In this document: piece after piece, positions 35,623-48,009 of the stretch
How positions within the stretch are numbered: the stretch's first letter is position 1
Layout of the letters: every line of letters begins with the position of its first letter
Source of the DNA: Panulirus ornatus
Lineage: Eukaryota > Arthropoda > Malacostraca > Decapoda > Palinuridae
Direction of reading: 5' to 3'
DNA length: 64,000 nucleotides
Assembly (NCBI RefSeq): GCF_036320965.1
Contig: NC_092257.1
Span: forward strand, 18,630,413-18,694,412
Program-made: the position numbers and the translations under genes
The notes under the pieces: model-generated
The model's database searches: none
What the model saw: the letters and a program-made list of their open reading frames with translations, nothing else
What the model was told of the DNA's origin: nothing

Positions 35623-35624
<2 letters not shown>

Positions 35625-35776
35625 CGTGGAGTTACCTGATGGAAATTCTACCGTGAAATAAATCAAACGAATCATCGTTAGCCTCGCAACTCTTATCTTT
35701 CTTTCTTCTCTCTCTTTTTTTCTCTCTTTTTTTTCACTCTGACCGCCTATCTAGCTGTCTTCATCTTGCTTCCTCC

Positions 35777-35803
35777 TCTTCTTCTTCTTCTTCTTCTTCT
35801 TCT

Positions 35804-35885
<82 letters not shown>
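35777..35885. repeat. (CTT)n then (CT)n compound microsatellite
   Basis: About 11 CTT units then about 35 CT units with one TCTTCT interruption. Confidence 0.96.
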
Positions 35886-36299
35886 ATTCCGATGACGTCT
35901 GAATGACTTGTGCCGCTAGAGCTGCGAGTTCACCTAGCACCGCACCCCTGTCCATCCTGTGGGGCAGGTGAGGCAAAAGAGGCTACAGAGAACGTTCAAA
36001 AGATCTAGAGACTTAGAGACTCGGGGGGGGGGGGGCCTCAATGACCGAGTCACACTGTCGTTCAAACATCCTGGGAAATATTCATAAGATTAAGCAATAT
36101 TGAACAAATCATTGAACACGTTACAAAGCAACTGACGAACTTACATAGGGAGAGAGCAACAAAGATTGCAGAGTAACACCAGGTGGTATGTCAATGAACC
36201 ATCAAAAACAGGCCAAGTTTGGAGGCTTTCCAGCTACGTAATCCAGAACATTGTTATGGATGAAATGCATACATATATCATGTAATAATTACTGGGAAT
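35886..36299. other. Unique sequence with a 13-base poly-G
   Basis: G run at 36023-36035. Otherwise unremarkable. Confidence 0.55.
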
Positions 36300-36510
36300 C
36301 TATCTCTAAACTCACTTCACCAGCGTCAATGACACCATGTTGCTGGCAAAGCTTACGTTTAGGGTCTGGTCATTATCAACAAGAGAGGGACACTCCCATG
36401 AGTATGCAGAGCCCGGTATTGAGTCAGGTATGAACAACAGCAAGGTGTCGACTGCCTCTGTTGATGGAACCATACATAAATGCTTCGTCTTGCCTGACAT
36501 TACCATGGCT
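36300..36510 (-). pseudogene. Coding-like relic of unknown repeated protein, copy 1
   Basis: Minus strand reads STEAVDTLLLFIPDSIPGSA then YSWECPSLVDNDQTLNVSFA. The plus-strand sequence at 44860-45030 reads GSVDTLMKMLPVS and YSWEFASRVDSEQT. The shared spacing SVDTL-P-S-YSWE-S-VD-QT and matching DNA (CTCCCATGAGTAT, CTGGCAAAGCTT) make the two clearly related. I do not know the family; a transposase or other element protein is the simplest guess. Confidence 0.4.
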
Positions 36511-36766
36511 GATGGATCTGTCTGTGTTTATTCCACTTCGTCTTGAGTCCAAAAGATTATGTTGAACTCTTGAAATGATTTAGTTTTAACGTCAATACAC
36601 CAAGTCCTATCATGCATTCTGGGCCCAGATTGTGAAGGGAAGCTAGAGAAATTGGACTCTATAAACTCCATCTTGGGTAATCTGGTTATACCTGTGTCTT
36701 GCCCCAGACAGAAGCATAATACAATTATGCTGGAGCCTCGAAGCTTCGTGCAGCTGATGAGGAGAG
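36511..36766. other. Unique sequence, no gene seen
   Basis: No feature recognised. Confidence 0.5.
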
Positions 36767-37176
36767 AGATTCACTTACAGTCGCCCGCTCTCTTTCTACC
36801 ACACGTTGACAACTTACAGTCGCTCGCTCTCTCCTTCTAGCAGACTTTAGCAACTTACTGTCGCCCTCTATCTCCTTCTAGCAGACGTTAGCAACTTACA
36901 GTCGCCCTCTATCTCCTTCTCGCAGACGTTAACAACTTACAGTTGCCCTCTCTCTCCTTCTAGCAGACGTTAGCAACTTACAGTCGCCCTTTCTCTTCTA
37001 GCAGACGTTAGCATCTTACAGTCACCCTCTATCTCCTTCTAGCAGACGTTAGCAACTTACAGTCGCCCTCTATCTCCTTCTAGCAGACGTTAGCAACTTA
37101 CAGTCACCCTCTATCTCCTTCTAGCAGACGTTAGCAACTTACAGTCGCCCTCTATCTCCTTCTAGCAGACGCTCTT
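36767..37176. repeat. 41-bp minisatellite, ten units
   Basis: AACTTACAGTCGCCCTCTAT and CTCCTTCTAGCAGACGTTAGC blocks. One unit near 36985 has lost bases. High identity. Confidence 0.95.
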
Positions 37177-37261
37177 AAATGTGTCACTAAGTGTTGAACA
37201 CGTACTGGTGTCTACCAGCACGACGCGTTACACAGAGAATACATAATGAACATGCAAGGGT

Positions 37262-37370
37262 TATGAACCGTCACACATGTACTCATCACAGGTCATATGT
37301 ATCGTCACATATGTACTTATCATAGGTCGTGTATCGTCACACATGTAGCCATTATCATATCTCATCTGTT
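37262..37370. repeat. ~36-bp tandem repeat, three units
   Basis: CGTCACACATGTACTCATCA and AGGTCATATGTAT blocks, ACATGT palindrome in each. Confidence 0.85.
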
Positions 37371-37375
37371 GAACT

Positions 37376-37376
<1 letters not shown>

Positions 37377-37440
<64 letters not shown>

Positions 37441-37490
37441 TACAATATAATAACAATGACAATAACAATAATGATAATAAAAATAATAAG
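37377..37490. repeat. (AAT)n microsatellite
   Basis: About 21 perfect AAT units, then diverged AAC/GAT units. Confidence 0.95.
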
Positions 37491-37601
37491 GGAACGTGAA
37501 CGGGAAAAGCATTATTTAAGAGGCTTATATTAAGCTCCCAGAGGTTTGCATTACGTTCCCAAAGGAGATGTGCCAGCGTGAAGTGTATGGAGGCTTTGAG
37601 T

Positions 37602-38606
<1,005 letters not shown>

Positions 38607-38661
<55 letters not shown>
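38607..38661. repeat. (TG)n microsatellite
   Basis: About 27 TG units. Confidence 0.97.
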
Positions 38662-38665
<4 letters not shown>

Positions 38666-38800
38666 GAATATTGTTGGGGCCCCCACGTAGCAGAGAACAA
38701 TTTCTATTTTTTCAGTGATGTTGCAGAGTTCATGATGGTGTCTGCAGTGCGCTGGTTCACAAAAGGTTGCGCACACTCGTCTTTTCTGTGATGTCTGGCA

Positions 38801-39416
38801 TGCCTACCTGTCGTAGTTTGCACCTAACTGTCGCAGTTTGTGCCTACCTGTCGTACTTTGCACCTAACTGTCGTAGTTTGTGCCTACCTGTCGTACTTTG
38901 CACCTAACTGTCGTAGTTTGTGCCTACCTGTCGTGGTTTGCACTTAACTGTCGTAGTTTGGACCTAAATGTCGTAGTCTGCGCCTACCTGTCGTAGTCTG
39001 CACCTACCTGTCGTAGTCTGCACCTACCTGTCGTACTCTGCACCTACTTGTCGTAGTCTGCACTTACCTGTCGTAGTCTGCACCTAGCTGTCGTAGTCTG
39101 CACCTACCTGTCGTAGTCTGCACCTACCTGTCGTACTCTGCACCTACCTGTCGTAGTCTGCACCTACCTGCCGTACTCTGCACCTACCTGTCGTAGTCTG
39201 CACCTACCTGTCGTAGTCTGCACCTACCTGTCGTACTCTGCACCTACCTGTTGTAGTCTGCACCTACCTGTCGTAGTCTGCACCTACCTGTCGTAGTCTG
39301 CACCTACCTGTCGTACTCTGCACCTACCTGTCGTAGTCTGCACCTACCTGTCGTAGTCTGCACCTACCTGTCGTAGTCTGCACCTACCTGTCGTAGTTTG
39401 CACCTATATGTCGTAA
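38801..39416. repeat. 20-bp minisatellite, about 31 units in perfect register
   Basis: CACCTACCTGTCGTAGTCTG repeats every 20 bases from 38801 to 39416 with no insertion or deletion. The first seven units alternate CACCTAACTG/TGCCTACCTG types. Later units differ mainly by G or C in TCGTASTCTG. The 20-bp period excludes a maintained reading frame. Confidence 0.97.
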
Positions 39417-39640
39417 GGCCATCAATCCATACCTGGTCTACGGCTTTGCTCGTATCTCTCTCGGTATAACTATAGAATGCCTTCCATAGTCCTCTGGACA
39501 CAGCAACGTCTTTCCGTCACACTGGCAGAGGCGGGTGTCTTCCGTAGCCCACACTCCGGGAGCCGAAATGGTGAGTGGGAATCATTCTTTGAGAGAGTTA
39601 TCCTCTCCTTTAAACTCTCACACCTCCCCTCTCGCAACCA

Positions 39641-39641
<1 letters not shown>
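39417..39641. other. Unique sequence, no gene seen
   Basis: No feature recognised. Confidence 0.5.

Positions 39642-39707
<66 letters not shown>
39642..39707. repeat. (CT)n microsatellite
   Basis: About 33 CT units. Confidence 0.97.
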
Positions 39708-39713
<6 letters not shown>

Positions 39714-39863
39714 CAGCACCATGAACGCCCTGGCTCCGACCCAGTGCCCAAGCCATGCAAAAGAACTTCATGATTATCATCGTTGGGTATATATTTGACT
39801 GGCTTATGGCCAGAAGTATAATATGTATAGCGTGTGCCTTAGTCCTATCTTTACCTCACCTCT

Positions 39864-39866
<3 letters not shown>

Positions 39867-39920
<54 letters not shown>
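39867..39920. repeat. (CT)n microsatellite
   Basis: About 27 CT units followed by A- and CA-rich sequence to 40005. Confidence 0.97.
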
Positions 39921-39922
<2 letters not shown>

Positions 39923-40030
39923 CAAAACACACACACTCAGACTCACACAACGGCAAAAAAAAAAGAAAAAAGAAAAACACACATACACACACACACAAAC
40001 ACAGACGCTGCTGAATAAGAAGGTCACCTC

Positions 40031-40320
40031 ATCTCCTCCTCCTCCTCCTTCTCCTCCTCCTCCTCACCCTCCTCCTCCTCCTCCTCCTCCTCCTCCTCCA
40101 GCCAGCCAAGAGGACGTTCACTAATAAGACACATTTTTTTTTCTTAATTTACCTTTTTTTCTTTTCTCCTTTTTAGCCTGTTAGAAGTCTGTCTCTCCAT
40201 GAGTGAGTCGGGTCTGTTTGTAGGTGAAGGTCAGCGCTTCCTCCTCCTCCTCCTCCTGCTGCTGGCTGCTGCTTCTTCTCCAAACTCCTCCTCCTCCTCC
40301 TCCCTCCCTCCCTCCTCCAG
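40031..40320. repeat. (CTC)n-rich low-complexity region
   Basis: CTC triplets at 40031-40100 and again at 40235-40320, with a T-rich stretch between. Confidence 0.88.
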
Positions 40321-40426
40321 CAACACGACATAAACGGGCCGTTAGCTGAAACCTGAGCAGGACACACGACACATGTTTTCTACGTCATCCCCGTCCGTCA
40401 TCAGTCTCGTTTTCTATCTCCTCCTC

Positions 40427-40529
<103 letters not shown>

Positions 40530-40599
40530 TTGCTCCGTTTTTTTTTTTACTTCATCATCTCATAACTGAATTGTGAACGAATCTCGGTTTCACCTCTTG

Positions 40600-40855
40600 A
40601 GCACAACCGGACGACCATTGAGCACGACGGTGCGACCGGTGAAGGCAACGATACGACCATCGGACGCAATAGTACGAGCCCTGAAGGCAACGGTGCGAGA
40701 ACCGAACGCAAAGGTGCGACCACTGAAATACGACGGTACGAGAGCTGAACGTAAAGTTACGACCGGTGAACATAACGGTACGACCACTGAAACACGACGG
40801 TGCATCGGAACGCAAAAGATACGACCAGTGAACACGACGGCATGGGTTCTAGAGC
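40600..40855. repeat. ~24-bp minisatellite of the ACGACGGTRCGACC family, locus 1
   Basis: About ten diverged units such as CACGACGGTGCGACCGGTGA and CATAACGGTACGACCACTGA. The core matches the arrays at 52746-53020 and 59336-59937. It is the most diverged of the three. The 266-residue frame starting at 40573 spans this and the next array and is not a gene. Confidence 0.9.
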
Positions 40856-40978
40856 GTGACTACACGAAGGTTAAGTATGATGGCCTGGCGTCTAACCAGA
40901 CTTTTAAGTTAGGTGTGGACACAGACCAGGCATCACACCCAAGGATCCTACCATTATGCTCAAGGGCACAGCTACCAC

Positions 40979-41375
40979 ATCAACCTTCAACCTACACCCA
41001 CTATGGTCGACTGGCCTCATATCAGCCCTCAACCTATACCCACAATATGGTCGACTGGCCTCAAATCAGCCCTTCAACCTACACCCACTATGGTCGACTG
41101 GCCTCACACCAGCCCTTAACCTACACCCACTATGGTCGACTGGCCTCACATCAGCCTTCAACCTATATGGTCGACTGGCCTCACATCAGCCCTCAACCTA
41201 CACCCACTATATGGTCGACTGGCCTCAAATCAACCTTCAACCTACATCCACTATGGTCGACTGGCCTCACACCAACCCTCAACCTACACCCAGTATGGTC
41301 GACTGGCCTCACACCAGCCCTTAACCTACACCCACTATGGTCGACTGGCCTCACATCAGCCCCTACTTCCTGAGC
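40979..41375. repeat. ~42-bp minisatellite, ten units
   Basis: CTATGGTCGACTGGCCTCAC and CAGCCCTCAACCTACACCCA blocks. One unit is shortened to 35 bp and others are 43-44 bp. All contain GTCGAC. Confidence 0.95.
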
Positions 41376-41559
41376 TTCGTGTGTGATGTCATCCATCACC
41401 ACAGGAACCATCATCACCACCTCACAACCGCCTGCCGGTCACCATCAAACTGCAACATTGCCAAGACGGCAGACCAGGAGACGTCTTCACCACGTCGAAC
41501 CCCCGGGACAGTTAAAGACCATCCAGACTTGCCTCAATCACCCTCGAGTGTTAGGATTT
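41376..41559. other. Unique sequence, no gene seen
   Basis: No feature recognised. Confidence 0.45.
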
Positions 41560-41935
41560 TAAAAGCACCTCATCACATGTTTTCCAACGTTTCTCTCGCC
41601 CAGTTTCTGCTGTGCCCTTTAGTTTATACCTGGTGAGGTCTTCCGGGGGGGTCTCTTCTACCCCTGCAGCCTGGACTGTGCCGTCGAACACCATCAGATC
41701 CACACAAAAAATCCTGAATTTTGCAGTCATGTCTCCCACCGTCCCTTTTCTAACACGGGCAAGTCTTTGGCTGCCGACTTCTCCTTATAAGTTTTGTTCA
41801 GGTGCACTTTCTGTTGCACTCCTCTGCACCTTCTCCAGCAAATCTATATGTCTCAGCACAATTATGGGTTCTCAAATGTTCTTTCTGTTCTTTCTTCATT
41901 CTTCGAGTACTTGAAGGCAATTTTGACATTCACAA

Positions 41936-42023
<88 letters not shown>

Positions 42024-42480
42024 TACGTCCTTGACTCTTATATGAGCTTTTCTGATCAGAATCTGGATCCTGTGCCAAACCTCTGCGTTCGTCTTATTGG
42101 AACGCTCTTGCAACTGACTCTCTAGCAGATAATAGGTCATACCTTCGCCCCATTCCTCCGTGCCTCATCTCCATCACTGCCTCATTCCTCCGTGTCTCAT
42201 CTCATCATTGCCCCAGTTCTCCCTGCCCCATCTTCATCATAACCTCATGTCCCTGTGCCTCAACATCTTCACGATTTTGTATTTAGTTGGATTGGAATTC
42301 AACAACCACTGAAGCCTGTCTTGAGTCGCTCGTTGTGATCTTACTCAGTCCGAAGGAAAAAAAAATAAGAATAAAATATCTTTTTGAAACGTATCGTCTG
42401 CTTTCTTCCTCTATGGTAATTTCCGATCCCAGGATGGACTCCACCCTCAACCATCCGACCCTACCCACCCATCTCTTACG
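41560..42480 (-). pseudogene. CR1/L2-like LINE reverse-transcriptase relic
   Basis: Minus strand reads LQWLLNSNPTKYKIVKM (42264-42314), which resembles the WSEKWLLKFNPTKCKVM segment after the YADD box in such LINEs. After a long (TA)n it reads IDLLEKVQRSATESAP (41800-41847), resembling the DIDLLEKVQRRATK segment of the RT C-terminus. Order and spacing fit. Frameshifts and stops show decay. Confidence 0.6.
41937..42021. repeat. (TA)n microsatellite inside the LINE relic
   Basis: About 42 TA units splitting the CR1/L2-like fragment. Confidence 0.97.
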
Positions 42481-42704
42481 CCTGTCTGGGTATCTAACTT
42501 CTTTTTTTTTTCCCTAGCCTCTTGTGATGGACAGAGTCAAAAGGCTTTTGACGGTCCAAAAACACACGGGCCACTCATCCTCTCTTTATCTAGGTCGCTG
42601 CTCACTTCTCTCACTGAAATCCAGATGATTCATACCACGAAACTCTTCCCCTCTGAACCCCGTCTTGCTTCTTAGGGAGGTACATAGAAACATATAGAGA
42701 AAAC

Positions 42705-42953
42705 GAACAGAAAACAAGGTCATAGGAACATAGCTACATATACAAATAGGGAACAGAAAACGAGGTCATAGGTACATAGCTACATATACAAATAGGGAAC
42801 AGAAAACGAGGTCATAGGTTCATAACTACACATATAAATAGGGAACAGAAAACGAGGTTATAGGTACATAGCTACATATACAAATAGGGAATAGAAAACG
42901 AGGTCATAAGTACATAACTACATACACAAATAGGGAATAGAAAACGAGGTTAC
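42705..42953. repeat. 47-bp minisatellite, about five units
   Basis: GAACAGAAAACGAGGTCATA, GGTACATAGCTACATATACA and AATAGG blocks. A/T-rich and highly similar. Confidence 0.95.
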
Positions 42954-43476
42954 CCCTTTTCGTTAAATATTCTCTCTCAATTTGTTTCCAGATAATTTCT
43001 TTTTTCTTTTTCCCTTTACCTCACAGACTTTGCTTCTCGCTGATGCTGATCGATGAATTTCCAGCACATTTTCCTCTCCCCCTCCCTCGCGAGGAAGACC
43101 TTTCGCCCTCCCCCCTCACCCGCGCTCTCTAGTTAGCGATCATCTCCTTAAGCGAGTAGCCAAACAGCAAATCTCAAGTGGCTTGTCTTATATTTCTGTA
43201 TCCTCTCTGGGGGTACGTGAGGAGGGGCGGCCCAAGATACCCTCCGCGCCGTCTACGCTGGATAACGACCCACTATAGCCCTTTCTGCCACCCTTTATAA
43301 CCCTCTAGTATAGGTGCTGATCCTCTTTCTTGGCTGATGCTGTCTTCTTTAAAGTCACCAGAGAACGTCTCGTCTTGTTTCCTCCCCCGCCCGCCCGCCC
43401 GCCCCCAGCCTCCTTGAACTTCTGACATTACTTCTCTCATATCTCTTTTTTTTTTCTTAACTGAAGCACTCACGTT

Positions 43477-43477
<1 letters not shown>
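42954..43477. other. Unique pyrimidine-rich sequence
   Basis: CCCGCCCGCCCGCC at 43386-43405. A 66-residue minus frame at 43273-43473 has no recognised domain. Confidence 0.5.

Positions 43478-43545
<68 letters not shown>
43478..43545. repeat. (CT)n microsatellite
   Basis: About 33 CT units. Confidence 0.97.
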
Positions 43546-43547
<2 letters not shown>

Positions 43548-44224
43548 GCTGCCCCTACCCCAGAGCAACCTATAATCTAAAGACGAAGGAACATCTCAGG
43601 GGTTTTTCCCCCCCCTAGGATGATCCGATACAGGATTAATCAAGATGATCCGATACAGAATCAATAGGATCAATCTCCTTCACTTTGGGATCCCTGATGC
43701 TCAGGACGAACACAGCGCCAATCCAAGCCTAAGCAGCCTTTCCAGACCTTCTTTCTCAGCTGGGCGGCATCGATCCAGATGGATCACTTTGACCATACGG
43801 CATTCATGAACTCTACCATGGGGAGGAGGACAGCAATGGCATCATCCTGCCCCTTCCAACTGGAAAACGAACTTCATTTACATCACTGTTCCTCACTTTC
43901 TTCCCTAAAAACCCCACCCCACCCCCTTCTCAGATCACAGCCTGGGGTGTCGTTACGAGTCAAAATAACGACGTTTCGTTATCAGTTCGTTATCACACTA
44001 TCACCATCCCCCCTGAATATAATCTCTCAAACATTATTTATACAGTTGCGTCTCTACAAGAAACCACTGGTAGTGTTGGTAGTACTGTAACACGTATGAA
44101 TATCTCATACCAAGAAGAGGGAGTCAAGGTTATTAAATGGTCAGCCACACACCAAACTCAGCTGTTTTGCTATCCTTATGGCCACTGATTTGTGCCAATG
44201 TTCCCCGGCAAATTCATTGTGCAT
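43546..44224. other. Unique sequence with a short duplication at 43619-43670
   Basis: GATGATCCGATACAG repeats with AATC joints. No gene recognised; the 103-residue frame at 43779-44090 has no known domain. Confidence 0.5.
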
Positions 44225-44320
44225 CCCTATGCTCATCCTGTGAGCGGTAGCGCAAAAGGATTACAAAGGAAGGGGTCAGAAAGGGTCTTACTCAGACCCC
44301 AAGTGGGTCATTAAATCTGC
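44225..44320. repeat. Dispersed repeat with CATCCTGTGAGCGG core, copy 2
   Basis: GCTCATCCTGTGAGCGGTAG, then GCGCAAAAGGATTACAAAGG; matches 30905-30945. The sequence beyond differs. Confidence 0.6.
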
Positions 44321-44358
44321 TAAAAGATATTCCAGGGGAAATAGTATGATTGTCTGTG

Positions 44359-44359
<1 letters not shown>

Positions 44360-44434
<75 letters not shown>
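44360..44434. repeat. (CT)n microsatellite
   Basis: About 37 CT units. Confidence 0.97.
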
Positions 44435-44435
<1 letters not shown>

Positions 44436-44656
44436 ACGAACTACGCCAGACCCTCTTCAGCATAAGTGTACTATGCTTGTGTCTGTGGACCGATGTAGAT
44501 GTAGATAAATGACCCTTAATGGGGTTTAAGTCTAGTATTTTTTTTAGATTTCTCTCCATATAATAGGTTCAGAATGCATGATAAGGCTGATAAACTTGCA
44601 TAAAACGAACTAAAGTAGATCCATCGGTCACTCAACACAATATCATGCAAGAAGAA

Positions 44657-44657
<1 letters not shown>

Positions 44658-44693
<36 letters not shown>
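44658..44693. repeat. (TA)n tail of the following minus-strand element
   Basis: About 17 TA units abutting TTCCTATGAGTCCACGG, the same junction as in the two other copies. Confidence 0.95.
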
Positions 44694-44694
<1 letters not shown>

Positions 44695-44850
44695 CTATGA
44701 GTCCACGGAGAAATGAAACACGGCAAGTTCCCAAGTGCACTTTCGTGTAATAATCACATCATCAGGGGAGACACAAGAGAGTAATATAAGTCAGTTGATA
44801 TACAACGAAGAGACGTAGCTAGGACGCCATTTGGTAAACAAATATATATA
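44690..44850 (-). mobile_element. Dispersed (TA)-tailed element, copy 2
   Basis: Reverse complement of 14590-14750: CCAAGTGCACTTTCGTG, CACATCATCAGGGGAGACAC and GCTAGGACGCCATTTGG. A second short AT run lies at 44842-44855 where copy 1 continues with unique sequence. Confidence 0.75.
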
Positions 44851-44859
44851 TATACATTT

Positions 44860-45030
44860 AGTCCCAGTAGCAGGATCAGTAGACACTTTGATGAAGATGT
44901 TGCCCGTCTCAAGGTTGAGCTATAGATACTCATGGGAGTTTGCTTCTCGTGTTGATAGCGAACAGACCAAAGACAAGCTTTGCCAGGAAAACCTACTCCC
45001 ACACCATCCAACATTATGTACTTAACTTGT
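44860..45030 (+). pseudogene. Coding-like relic of unknown repeated protein, copy 2
   Basis: Plus strand reads PVAGSVDTLMKMLPVSRLS then YRYSWEFASRVDSEQTKDKL and CQENLL before a stop. It shares motif order with the minus-strand relic at 36300-36510. Family unknown. Confidence 0.4.
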
Positions 45031-45535
45031 TAATATTAACAAGTTCAGAGACGATTCCAACCGACCATGATATGTGTAAACATTAACATCATCACCCATA
45101 ACAATGTTTTCTACTTCATTATCTGCAATGATCTACTTCATTATCTACAATGATCTACTTCATTATCTACAATGTTCTACCACATCATGTAAAATAATAC
45201 ACCCTAACTTTGCCCTCTGCAAACAGTTCACTTGTTCAACCTTTTGATACATCATCCAGTCACTGACTGTAAACAGACGAAAAATTATGCAAACCTTTTG
45301 AATAATTCATTTAATCCTGTCTACTCTTGTTAATGTTTCACTTACGATGGCGCTTGTAATGTAACCCAATCACTGAGGCTGGGTTCCCTAGACCCTCTCT
45401 ACGCTCTATGGCTGGGTTGGAGAGCACCACAAAAAAAACTCGCTGATCTAGTGTCAAAAGAAATAAGAAAATAAGAAATCATATTCCTCTCCTAACCCAT
45501 CGCCATTGGTACCCGTTTTCTAAGTGTTCCATTAA
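45031..45535. repeat. Unique A/T-rich DNA with a 22-bp repeat
   Basis: TCTACTTCATTATCTACAAT repeats three times at 45112-45182. The rest is unique. Confidence 0.7.
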
Positions 45536-45870
45536 TCGCTTCACAGAAGGTTTTTGTTCCACTGTTAAATGTTCTTTGGAAGTTACTCACGTCACGTACT
45601 GTTCCATTGTTCCTTAGTAGAATTCCGTTTCCATAATAATCGCTTCAATGAACGTATTGTTCCAGCGTTCCACACTCGTTGGACTTGCTCGCTTCATAGG
45701 ACGATACTGTTCCACTGTTCCACATTCAGTGGAATTCCATGTCTGTAATGGCGTCACAGAACCTTTTGTACCGGTGTTCAACATCGGGATTACTCACTTC
45801 ACCGGAACCAAGGCTACTGTTCCACTGTTCCATCCTTGGCGAAATTCCAAGTCCACGTTCCCTAAGATGA
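45536..45870. repeat. Degenerate ~62-bp tandem repeat
   Basis: Five diverged units with CTGTTCCACTGTTCCA, GAATTCC and TCGCTTCA blocks. Frames on both strands at 45648-46004 overlap it and are not supported. Confidence 0.75.
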
Positions 45871-46058
45871 TGCTCAGATGTTATTCCTTCCTCCTCTCTC
45901 AACTCCTCTTTGCATTTCGATTGCTCTTTGATCCCTTCGTCTTTATACTCTCGTTGACTAACGTCGCGTGTGAGATCTAAACAGAGTGGGACCCAAGTTT
46001 CCATCCGGAGGTACCACAGATGATGTTCTTAATAATGAATTGTGTAAGTGACCACGAG

Positions 46059-46063
<5 letters not shown>

Positions 46064-46111
<48 letters not shown>

Positions 46112-46153
46112 ATAATGATGATGATGATGATGATGATAATAACAATAATAATG

Positions 46154-46250
<97 letters not shown>

Positions 46251-46407
46251 TAATAATAATAATAATAATAATAATGATGATAATAATAATAATGATAATA
46301 ATGATAACAATAATAACAACAATAATAATAATAAAAATAATGATAATGATAATAATAACAATACTAATAATAATGATAATAATAATAATAATAATGATAA
46401 TTATAGC

Positions 46408-46454
<47 letters not shown>

Positions 46455-46462
46455 TAATAAGG
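46064..46462. repeat. (GT)n-(GAT)n-(AGT)n-(AAT)n compound microsatellite
   Basis: Four blocks: GT 46064-46107, GAT about 46110-46140, AGT 46156-46194, then AAT with GAT/AAC interruptions to 46462. Poly-Asn and poly-Ile frames are artefacts. Confidence 0.96.
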
Positions 46463-46960
46463 AACGCTTAACTGAATATATAGGCAGCTAATTGGCTGAA
46501 AATACACACTTGTGATAAAACAGACCTGAGAGATCATGATGCTAACTAGTTAACTAATCATAGGAAACCATGGTAGGGAAGGGGGTATGTATGCATATCT
46601 GCACATGTATGTATCTCTGTACGTCCGTACGTATGTATACATGCTACGTGTGTATGTATGTATGTATGTATGTATGTATGTACGTGTTTGTGGTAATGTG
46701 CGAGTGAAGACATCCTCACACGTTCCTCCTACAGTGTGTCATTCAAGTGCACGATCAACGTTCAGACAGATGTTCGCTATCGAGTCAAAGCAACGCCCTT
46801 CCTCCTCCTCGTCCTCGTCCTCCTCCGCCTCCCTACCCTATGCATCAGCTGACGGCCGGCCCAGCTGACGGCCTGCCCCACCCCAGCTCCCAGCTGATGG
46901 CCGCCGGCCCCAGCTGATCAAGCAGTTCTCCCCTACTACTACTACTACTACTACTACCCC
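46463..46960. repeat. Mixed low-complexity: (TATG)n, CTC and (CTA)n patches
   Basis: TATG tetramers at 46650-46683. Coding-like noise to 46800. CTC/CGT at 46798-46830. Four CAGCTGACGGCC-like units at 46850-46920. CTA triplets at 46934-46958. Confidence 0.8.
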
Positions 46961-47505
46961 TCTCTCACACACACACAGACGGACGCTCCCGCTCCCACCA
47001 GCTGACTCACCCTCACCTCCTGACTAACGGACGTGTTGATAGGCCGTCCTTGTGAGCTGCCCTCCACACGATATCACATCTTGAGTAGTCTGTCTGGCAG
47101 AGGGGGCGCGAGACACACATTAAGTCTGTTTTCCCACTTTCCTGTAAAAACACAACTTGACTTCTCTCCCATTTATATTCCAAGAGCCCAGTGAATCACG
47201 TCTGTAACTTCAAATAACCAGAACTGATGAAAATGACTGATACAGTTATTCATTCCAATATTGACGTATATTATATAAAATGATATTGATGATGGAGGTT
47301 AATATGATTATGGTGGTATGTTGATGTGAGATAAGAGTATACTTGAAGACCTTACAGCTGGGGGAGGACGTAGGCCAAGGTGTACGTCTCCCCCCAGGTC
47401 TAGCCACGGAGGGGAGGTGTACACACCTGGCCTCCAGCTCTTTCCCTAGAAGCTGGGGAACCATAGACCCTGCTCCCTGACACGTCCGAACATGGAGACC
47501 ATCAC
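46961..47505. other. Unique sequence, no gene seen
   Basis: No feature recognised. Confidence 0.5.
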
Positions 47506-47806
47506 ATTATGCCTATCCATCACATACCCACCCATCACACCATACCTACCCATCACATCATACCCAACCATCACATGCCCACCCATCACATCATACCGAT
47601 CTATCACATCAAACCCAACCATCACATGCCCACCCATCACATCATACCCACCCATCAAATCATGTCCATCCATCGCATCAAGCAAACCCATGAAACCATA
47701 CCCTCCCATCACATCACACCCATCCATCACAATTTACTCATCCATCACATCACACCCATCACGTCATACTCATCACCCATCACAGTGTTACTCACCCATC
47801 ACATGA
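47506..47806. repeat. ~17-18-bp minisatellite
   Basis: About 17 units of ACCCACCCATCACATCAT with single-base variants and length drift. Its 104- and 114-residue frames have Pro-Ile-Thr or His-Ile themes and are artefacts. Confidence 0.93.
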
Positions 47807-48009
47807 GTGACAGATGGGCGGTGCCCATCGACAAGGGATGTACAACCATCTAGGTATGGAGGGGCTGGTCAGTGAGAGCGCCACACACAGCCAACACTGT
47901 GCTCCCTGTCATGTTTCCCTCAACCCCTGCCCGGGTAGCTGGCCGTCTTTTCCCCTTTGCCTCGTAGGGGAATGTGTCATCCAATCTACACATCAAACCC
48001 TCTCCTTAA
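47807..48009. other. Unique sequence
   Basis: No feature recognised. Confidence 0.45.

Noticed and set aside
38801..39416. CRISPR or telomere interpretation of the 20-bp array
   Set aside because: Units are contiguous with no spacers, and the unit is unrelated to the arthropod TTAGG telomere repeat.
40573..41373. 266-residue plus-strand frame
   Set aside because: It spans two different minisatellites and unique DNA by chance. The peptide repeats follow the DNA units and no domain is seen.
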